Source: Isoetes taiwanensis
Lineage: Eukaryota > Streptophyta > Lycopodiopsida > Isoetales > Isoetaceae
Reading direction: 5' to 3'
DNA: 64,000 nucleotides
NCBI GenBank assembly: GCA_021234155.1
Contig: JAJEKV010000013.1
Coordinates: 9,526,031 to 9,590,030, forward strand
A program made the position numbers and the translations under genes. Numbering within the stretch: position 1 is the first letter of the stretch; every line of letters starts with the position of its first letter. This document shows positions 56,562 to 64,000 of this stretch, piece by piece. The notes under the pieces are model-generated. The model worked only from the letters and a program-made list of their open reading frames with translations. It had not been told where the DNA came from and made no database searches.

Positions 56562-56834
56562 CTAAAAGTAATCGGGAGGGGACATCTTCAGAGCCACACG
56601 AAGGTAAATTCCATCAGCTTCCATATTCATCTGCAAAAGATGCTCATCTTCAGGATTAACACGATCAACCCACTGCTGCACTTTATCCAAAATTGAAGCT
56701 CCTTGTCTCTGCAATCGCTCCACCTCCAAGGCTGAGAATTTTGCCACAAAGGTCATTTGCATGCCCGGATGGCTGGAAGAAGAGGACTCATTCTCTTGTT
56801 TGGGCTTCCAGGCAGTATACTTGAGCCTCGCCAT
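56562..56834 (-). CDS. Small ORF starting MARLKYTAWKPKQ
   Basis: ATG 56834 opens 90 codons; a longer start at 56867 adds 11 residues. The first residues MARLKYTAWKPKQEN recall MARTKQTYRKPEQD of E1. The rest (FVAKFSALEVERLQRQGASI, VDRVNPEDEHLLQMNMEADG) is not an H3 fold and looks like a small helical protein. There is no LTR nearby. It could be an unrelated host gene or a far-diverged relative of the H3-tail ORFs. Confidence 0.4.
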   Translation of the reverse strand: MARLKYTAWKPKQENESSSSSHPGMQMTFVAKFSALEVERLQRQGASILDKVQQWVDRVNPEDEHLLQMNMEADGIYLRVALKMSPPDYF

Positions 56835-56944
56835 GAAGAAGCGGCTGAAGAAAGGAAGATCAAACAATCTGGCCGAGAAAATGAAGAAGGGAGAAGAGAA
56901 AATGAAATCTGGCGAGAAGAGAAGATGAAGAATTTTCTCTTATA

Positions 56945-56997
56945 GGAGAGGGAGGGAGGGAGGGAGGGAGGGAGGGAGGAAGGAAGGAAGGAAGGGT
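56945..56997 (+). repeat. GGGA/GGAA microsatellite
   Basis: A simple-sequence run of GAGG units followed by GGAA units, immediately upstream of the preceding ORF on its strand (CCCT/TTCC in sense). Confidence 0.95.
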
Positions 56998-57630
56998 CCA
57001 ATCAAAGGGTTTATGAATGCCATTATGTTCATAATGCTGCATGCAGAATTGGGGCTCGAAACCCGAGCCATGCAATAATAGTTTTTATTTTGTGTTTCTG
57101 TAATAGGCAAATTACTTATATGCCATATTATATTATGGGGTTATTATGCCAAATATACCCCCAACATAACATTGAGGTATACCATACGTATTCCTTAACA
57201 TATACCCTACCCATTAAGTATTTCTAAATATTCCAATATGCCATCCATATGTCTTCCCAACAATCCAACCATTTCCAACCATTCTTTGCAAGCAATATCC
57301 ATGAAAAACATTATGAAATTTCTCTAAACACCATTTTTCCTTTAAATAAGCCTTGGGTATGCAAACGTCAGTACAAGATCGGGTAGGGGTATGTAAAAAC
57401 GAAGATATTCCATAAGTACATCTACGGTAGGGCGCTTCGAAACTGGCTTTTTCCATTTACGCATGTAGGGGTTTTCCACCTCCAAAAAGTCATACAGGGG
57501 TTTTCTAGTGACCCCTTGCACGCAGATGAGGTATCCCCATATGCCTAGGTGAAATCCCTGGGGCTAGTTCTAGAATAACGTTATTTTAATATCGAATTTC
57601 TCGTATAAGATCTTTAAGATATGCAAGTGT

Positions 57631-57730
57631 TTGTGTTGTGTGAATGTGGTTATATTTGGTATTTGAAAGATGCATAGTCATTGTGTTGTGTGAATGTGGT
57701 TATATTTGGTATTTGAAGGATGCATAGTCA
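57631..57730. repeat. 50-bp tandem duplication
   Basis: The unit TGTGTTGTGTGAATGTGGTT continues to GATGCATAGTCA and is present twice with one substitution. Confidence 0.9.
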
Positions 57731-57739
57731 TTGTGTCGC

Positions 57740-59070
57740 GAAGTTCTAAGACTGAACCAAATTTGTAAAACTTTGTATTTGCTTTAAACTTTTTAGTTGC
57801 TCTAGAAAAGAAGAAGAAGCAAGTGTTATCAAATGTAAGGAGACCCCATCTTCTGAAGTGAAAGAGAAATTTGAAATAATAGAGTGTGAAATTGGAAAGA
57901 AAGAGAGATCAGGATACATTCTTAAGCAATGTAGAATTCAAAGTCGACCACTACAGTCATAAGAGCCCAGACTGCATTCTTTATCATGCTTAATCTTGGG
58001 AATTCAATATCAGAGTTTAAAGAAAGAGCATGGCTACTTTAGCTCGGATCTGCCTCTCCGGTTTGCCATGTACATTTGATGAGGATGCAAAGAATGCATC
58101 ATTTAACCTTCTGAATTTGCCACCATTTCTGATCCATCATTTTTTCTCGCTTAATGTTGGCACGATCTTCACTTCCATTATCGCCATACCCGACCTTTGG
58201 CACTCAAGCTTGCAAAAATAGGCCAAAGATATGAAAAAGGTGATGTGCAAAATGCATGAAACTCCTTAATTAATACGTCCAGTGAAATTTGCAGCGCCTT
58301 GAGACCACAGCAAGACCGTGGTTGGAAGAGGAAGATATGTACAAATTTAAAAAACATTTCTTATTCTTAAAAAGTGGTTTATTTTACGGCCTATAGTTGT
58401 TTTATCTGGCCTATAATTCATCTTCAAAACAAGACCCAATTCCTGATAGTAAGATCATTATCGAAATTATAGGTACACCATTATTGATCCAATTATCTTA
58501 GATGGTAAATCGAAATAGATGGTCTTTTTGAATGCCAGGAAATCTGCCATTTGGGGCCTTTTGTCTCAAAATAGCCTGATGTTGTGCTTAAATATCGGTA
58601 GTATTTCAAGAAAAATTTTGGGCTATAGTTTCTTGAGCACCGAAATCAGGTGCTTGTCTCAAACCCAAAATTTAAAACCAGATATTTGCTTATTAAATGT
58701 TCCAGAGTGAGGTTTCTTGAATGCTAAGAAATCCAAGGTCTTGAAGCTATCTATTTAATGCATTGAATGTCGTTATCAAGTTTCTTCAGTATACACGTGT
58801 TAGTTTTTAGAAAAACTAAAGCTGAAAATTAAACCCTCCCAATCTTCCAAAACAATTCACCTGGTGGAAACACCTCAAAGATGCTTCAACCAAACTCAAT
58901 TACTCAAAATCAAGTTTGAGAACTATTCTAATATTGTCCATTTTAAAGTTATGATCTTTCACTCTAAGTTCAATGAGTGAATGCATGCATGCATGTATAT
59001 CATTTACCATATAAATCTAATATACTGAACATTCTTGTAGAGATATACTACACTTAAAGAGAAAGAAAGT
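57740..59070. other. No gene recognised
   Basis: Mixed AT-rich sequence. The short frame at 58030-58221 (MATLARICLSGLPCTF) has no recognisable domain. It may be 5' flank of the oxidase-like fragment that follows. Confidence 0.3.
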
Positions 59071-59075
59071 GCAAG

Positions 59076-59700
59076 ATGAGGAAGTACAACATCTTGTTTA
59101 TTGGAGCTGGGATCACAGGCCTGACCACGGCCCACGTCCTCATTGACAAAGGACATCATGTCGATGTCCTTGCACAAAACTATGTCGGAGGCACACGTCG
59201 TTTGACGTTTGAAATTGCTGGCGTGTTATGGGAATGGCCTCCTGCTATGTATGGCAACAATACCTACACTATGTCAATGTATTTTTGTGTTTATGGCAAT
59301 TTAAACTCTAAACATGTTATGTTTCCCTAGAGCGCCATACAAATAAAATATCCCTACAAAAGTCAAAAGTTTGGTGCATGGTTTCTAATAAAAGATTCAA
59401 GGAATTGGCAATTGTGCAAAATTCTGGAGTAAAAATGAGAATGTCCAATTTCTTCTTCACAAAAAGCATTGATAGTTGTCCGCACCAAGTCAAGAAGATG
59501 CAAGAAATTGCTAGCCACGTAGAAGGATTTACGTCATGATCCACGGATCATTCGGGAGGCGAGCATAATTCCTTCCTATGGACTAGTAGATGCTTACCAG
59601 CATCTAGCATCGACAATTGATGCAGAAGCATACATGGCCTTTGTGACTACATTAATCATGCCAAGTGGATGGCCGACATTTGCTCAACAAATTATAAAAT
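59076..59700 (+). pseudogene. D-amino-acid-oxidase-like FAD protein fragment
   Basis: ATG 59076 opens MRKYNILFIGAGITGLTTAH with the dinucleotide-binding GxGxxG motif at residues 10-15, then VLIDKGHHVDVLAQNY. This is typical of the FAD-binding start of D-amino-acid oxidases, which deaminate D-amino acids. The frame stops at 59330. Farther on are SNKRFKELAIVQNSGVKMRM, a shift near 59540, then DLRHDPRIIREA, SYGLVDAYQHLASTIDAEAY and MAFVTTLIMPSGW, matching the family's middle. The catalytic C-terminus is not found. 59333-59380 may be a short intron. A few later pieces near 60020-60150 may also belong. It is a broken copy or an exon-intron gene with damage. Confidence 0.6.
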
Positions 59701-60189
59701 CTTGAGGGAACTTGCTCTCCTCCTCTTTGGCCTCTTGAATTTCCATGGAAAAAGGGTAGTGGCAAGCCCGGAGAAGAGAGGTGAAAGATCTCTTCCCTCA
59801 TGTGAAGGTTCCTTGAAGCCTTGTATTTCCATAAGTGGTGCACCCCATTTTTTTCCCATATCTTTTCTATTGTTCCTTTTTTATACTATTCCATTTTCTA
59901 TATTTTCGTACTGTTCCCTTGATGATTTTTCCTTTTCCAAAATTTCTCTTCCACTTTTTACATCTTTCTTTTGCCTTGGAGCAACATTAAATTTGGTCTC
60001 AATCTTTGCCTTTGAGGTGAATGATGGGGATGTGGGGAAATCTGTCATCAAAGACTTAGGATTGAGATTATTAGATTGCAGTTAGTGTTAGGCGGCCAGC
60101 GACCCATATGTGCCCTCAAGATTAGACATCCCAGATTATCAAAAGGTCCTTGAATGGTCCAGACTCACTTAACTTGATGGCCTAGAGTC

Positions 60190-60440
60190 ATTCAATTCGA
60201 TAGTAAAAGGGTGAAGAGGAAAGGAAAAAGGGTAAATGAAAAAGGGAAAAGGAAGGGGGAAATGAAAAAGGAATGGGAAAGGAAAAAATGAAAGGGAAAA
60301 CAAAAATGGGAAAAGGGGATGCGAAAAAAGAGAAAGAGAAAATGAAAAAAGGGAAAGAATATGGAGGAAATGGGATATGAAAATAGGAAGGGGGAAAATA
60401 TAAAAGGAAGGAGCTAGGCAGGGCAAAAAAAGGGGGAAAA
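60190..60440 (+). repeat. Purine-rich low-complexity tract
   Basis: About 250 bp of almost pure A/G on the plus strand made of GGGAAAAGG-like words. It resembles a degenerated microsatellite; the long minus frame through it is a composition artefact. Confidence 0.85.
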
Positions 60441-60863
60441 GTGGTTGAATGCTCTTCATTGTGTAGTTACAGCTCCTAGATTATGCCCAAGTTGGAAACC
60501 ATTTCTATAGTAAAATTTATGACATATGTCTCTTATGCCATAAGTCAGATATTTTTTTTTGTAATATCATATATGAGATATGTCACACGGTACATGTAAT
60601 GTCATATAGCATATGTCTCATAAGTCATATATATGTCTTTGTACGGGGAATTTTTCTTGGAGGATATTTTCTTTATTGGTTAAGAGGGTTTTTTTTATTT
60701 CTGGTAGACGAAATTGTGAATTTTTTGGTGGCATTAACATATAGATAGGATCTTTGGTGCCTAGGATTATAACTTGAATGGACAGTTGATTTAAATGGAG
60801 AATAACTTGGCACACATTTATTTAACGAAGTAATTGAAAGAAAACATAGAAAATGAACATGTT

Positions 60864-62547
60864 TCAAAGGATTGTAACTACAGGTTGGATGATGTCAATA
60901 GTCAATCTTGGATCTTGGTTTAATAGCCTTGCAAAGACATACATTATATGCTTGCATGGAGTATACTGCTTCTTCATTGTTCTAGCCTGGAAACCTGCAC
61001 ATGTGCATGTTGGATATTTGCAAATGCTTACCTTGTAAAGTTTCGTTTGGCCGTCTAATACAATACTCAACATGTAAGTGAGGTATGATGAATCTCGTTG
61101 AAAGCAGTTCACATTCCAAATGTAGAGCTTGTTCAAGTCTGATTTCTGCATCCTTCCCCAATTTTGTCCTTCTATTCATGTTTTTTGCAAACCGCTCCAT
61201 AACTGTCATGGGCTTACTTGCCATAGTGCAATCATTGTGCTCACTAGAAGCTGTAGCATTGCATGAATTGATCCCTCTAATAGAGAAACTTCCTCTCTCC
61301 AATATTGCCAACTCTTCGCTGTTTAGATTGATCCCGGCCAATCAACAGGTCTAACTGGCACATGTACTATATTGGTAGAGGGATACCATGTGTGTTGCAT
61401 ATGATCAGGGCAAAACCAAAAATTTTGTACGACATCCCTTCCATTTGCTTTCCTTACCCCTGTAAAACATGGTGCTGCTTGGGCCGGCTTTGAGCTCTTC
61501 AACATCATTACATTATTAAGCTTCTTCCAGAACTTTGCTTGCTTTTATCTTGAGTTTTCATCTCACAAGTTGCTATTGTCAATAAACAACGATACCGAAA
61601 ATTATAGAGAAAAGAAGTAAATATGTGTCATTAAAATGAATAAAATAGAAGTCCAATGAGTACCTAGGGTCATAAATATGACAAGCCAAAGTTGTCCATC
61701 CAAGTATACGTTTAACATGATCAAAATGAACCCAAGAATTTTCCAAGTCACCTCCAGGGCGCATTCTGTGAACAAGCTCCACTCCAGATCCAGGACCAAT
61801 TGTGGACATTTTGAATATATAACATCGACCAGTATGTTCATTGTGAAGTTGGTAGGGAAACTTGGATCCATGAAAGAATTGATATCTGCGATCTTTGCTT
61901 TTAGGTAAAGAATCTTCCCAATCTCATCTTTTTATGTGGTGCGACGCTCCAATGTCTTATTTATCCATTGACGTATCATTTAGAACCAAGAAAATTGTCA
62001 AAAGACAAAAGAGATATATATTAAAAGCAATATCTATATTAAGAAAAGTAGCTTCGTTTATTGCAAAGAGGCTCCAATTGTCATCAATTTTATCTCGATC
62101 CGACATGTGAATGTCAAGAAGCTTCCTCTGTTGATATCAAACTATTGATTGTTATTTCCATGGCAATCTCTTTCTCTATTTCTTTTGGCCCTTTCCTAAG
62201 AAGCAGCTCCTAATCGGACTTTGATTGAACCATTTTTTTGCATTTGCACTAGTGCTTCCGCGACTTGGTAGTGATCTAAGCTGGGTGTTCATGCCTACCA
62301 ATATGAATGGCCAATCTAGTGTACACGAAATTGTCGGACAAACGTAATAGATTATACATTGGCATAATGCGATGCATGAAGGTTGTTCATCACAATATTC
62401 ACAAGCCAATACACCTGCATCCTTAGACAACGGACCAATAAGAGGTTGCCTTTTCAGAGTTCCCTTCCATTGAACATCATTTTCAAAACCTCTAGAAAGA
62501 AAATAATCACATCTTATGTGCCCACAACATTTGGAATACTTAACCAC
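60864..62547 (-). pseudogene. SWIM zinc-finger protein gene relic, multi-exon
   Basis: Minus-strand exons appear in order. Exon 1 (62547-62176) has KCCGHIRCDYFLSRGFENDV, QWKGTLKRQPLIGPLS and CEYCDEQPSCIALCQC. Exon 2 (about 61830-61640) has GSGVELVHRMRPGGDLENSW and ILGWTTLACHIYDPRY. Exon 3 (61508-61330) has APCFTGVRKANGRDVVQNF and CPDHMQHTWYPSTNIVHV. Exon 4 (61341-61050) has ERFAKNMNRRTKLGKDAEIR. Exon 5 (about 61050-60864) has CTCAGFQARTMKKQYTPCKH, a CxC...CxH SWIM zinc finger as in MULE-derived transposases and nuclear proteins. Between exons are AT-rich introns. I cannot tell whether it is a host gene or a domesticated transposase. Boundaries are approximate. Confidence 0.6.
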
Positions 62548-62584
62548 ACCATCAAATGCTTGACTTGTTTTCTCTGGCTTGCTC

Positions 62585-64000
62585 CAGAGTCGTCGGATCT
62601 GTCAATCCTACGGCCCAGACTGTATGTTGAAGTCTCTGGACACCTCTCGTTTCGATTATGCTCATTTATGCTCATTTATGATTGGGGACTCCTATGATTT
62701 TAAGATGTCAAATACGAGTTTGCCTAAGGTTTTGATGGTATATCGAGCCTCTATACGGTTTTAGAATATGAAATACGGGGATTCGAACCTCTACCAAAAT
62801 AACTCAATGTCCTAATAAGACTACTTTAACCAATCTAAGTAGTGAGCTAATGTGATTTTTTTTAATCTTAAATCCATGTTTTTTTTTATAATAACCCATT
62901 GAATTGTTTTAGGGATATGGTCTATGGTTTCAAGAATTATATCTATATCAAATCCCACGGAACCCCGTTATTTTGCTACATATTCTAAAGCGAGGTGCAC
63001 CCTGGACAACCGTCGTCGGATACGTCAATCCTACCCCGCATCAGATATGTTGAAGTCTCACGGACACCTCTCGTTTCGATTATGCTCATTTATGCTCATT
63101 TATGATTGGGGACTCCTATGATTTTAAGATGTCAAATCTGAGTTTGCCTAAGGTTTTGATGGTATGGGAGCCTCTATACGGTTTTAGAATATGAAATCTG
63201 GGATTGAACCTCTACCAAAATAACTCAATGTCCTAATAAGACTACTTTAACCAATCTAACTAGTGAGCTAATGTGATTTTTTTTTATCTTAAATCCATGT
63301 TTTTTTTATAATAACCCATTGAATTGTTTTAGGGATATGGTCTATGGTTTCAAGAATTATATCTATATCAAATCCCCCTGAACCCCCCATTTATTTTGCT
63401 ACATATTCTAAACGAGGTGCACCCGGACAACCATGCCGTCGGATCATCAATCCTACGCCCAGGTATGTTGAAGTCTCTGGACACCTCTCGTTCGATTATG
63501 CTCATTTATGCTCATTTATGATTGGGGACTCCTATGATTTTAAGATGTCAAATACGAGAGTTTGCCTAAGGTTTTGATGGTATATCGAGCCTCTATCACG
63601 GTTTTAGAATATGAAATGCTGAGGATTAGAACCTCTACCAAAATAACTCAATGTCCTAATAAGACTACTTTAACCAATCTAACTAGTGAGCTAATGTGAT
63701 TTTTTTTATCTTAAATCCATTTTTTTATAATAACCCATTGAATTGTTTTAGGGATATGGTCTATGGTTTCAAGAATTATATCTATATCAAATCCCACGAA
63801 CCCCCTCGTTATTTTGCTACATATTCTAAGCGAGGTGCACCACGGACAACCCACCGATCGTCGGATCTGTCAATCCTCGGCCCGGGTGTATGTTGAAGTC
63901 TCTGGACACCTCTCGTTTCGATTATGCTCATTTATGATTGGGGACTCCTATGATTTTAAGATGTCAAATACAGAGTTTGCCTAAGGTTTTTTGATGGTAT
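62585..64000. repeat. Satellite array, unit about 423 bp
   Basis: Units start near 62590, 63011, 63436 and 63859, each at GTCGGAT..GTCAATCCTA, and share TATGTTGAAGTCTCTGGACA, GATTGGGGACTCCTATGATT and GGGATATGGTCTATGGTTTC. The array runs off the window end. On the minus strand each unit holds a tRNA-like block: TAGTTAGATTGG (A-box-like) and, in unit 1, GGTTCGAATCC (perfect B box, 62781-62791). Units 1-3 have a CTCATTTATG doublet where unit 4 has one copy. Confidence 0.9.

Noticed and set aside
60169-60459. Minus-strand Phe/Pro/Leu-rich membrane-like protein
   Set aside because: It results from a purine-rich low-complexity tract and is not a credible gene.

Overview
This window is nuclear DNA of a land plant with a large, transposon-rich genome. 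There are no bacterial operons. Most of it is nested LTR retrotransposons with methionine-initiator-tRNA primer-binding sites (TGGTATCAGAGC), plus foldback/MITE-like elements, a possible Mutator-like insertion, local tandem duplications, a satellite array and a few host-like gene fragments. Nearly every coding region is broken by stops or small indels. Some of these may be assembly errors; most look like decay.

Layout. (1) 1-24823: an outer minus-strand Ty3/gypsy element (A) with its 5' LTR at 23250-24823. Its leader, accessory ORFs and gag start run down to 17793, and the rest of gag plus protease reappear at 1-1200. Between them sits a second minus-strand Ty3/gypsy element (E1, about 1201-17792) with two LTRs, PPT, PBS and degenerate gag-pol. 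A 3.6-kb terminal-inverted-repeat element (14012-17588) interrupts the 5' LTR of E1. (2) 24824-26900: a plus-strand remnant (E3). (3) 26900-38600: a hairpin-rich patch, a MITE, a gypsy RT/RNase H relic, a pair of plausible host exons, duplicated AT-rich DNA and unassigned sequence. (4) 38640-48837: a third minus-strand member (E2), split by a complete plus-strand chromovirus (E4, 39434-45915, TSD CTAAA) that carries a chromodomain. (5) 48838-64000: duplicated noncoding DNA, a decayed transposase-like ORF, a D-amino-acid-oxidase-like fragment, a SWIM zinc-finger gene relic and a roughly 423-bp satellite array reaching the window end.

The unusual system: four separate elements here (E1, A, E3, E2) each carry an ORF whose C-terminus is a histone H3 histone fold. 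In E1, A and E2 it lies between the 5' LTR and gag. In E1, E3 and E2 the ORF begins with a near copy of the histone H3 N-terminal tail (MARTKQTYRK, MARTKQTARM, MAHTKCTARK), followed by a long acidic/basic low-complexity linker and then a diverged H3 fold ending in an IHAKRVTxMPKD-like motif. In E3 the residue matching H3 lysine 9 is methionine. A has a near-canonical H3 fold on a different, 260-residue N-terminal extension, plus at least two further accessory ORFs. I infer a lineage of LTR retrotransposons that captured a histone H3 gene and kept its tail, possibly to interfere with H3K9 methylation or to steer chromatin. I know of no established description of this, but I could not search.
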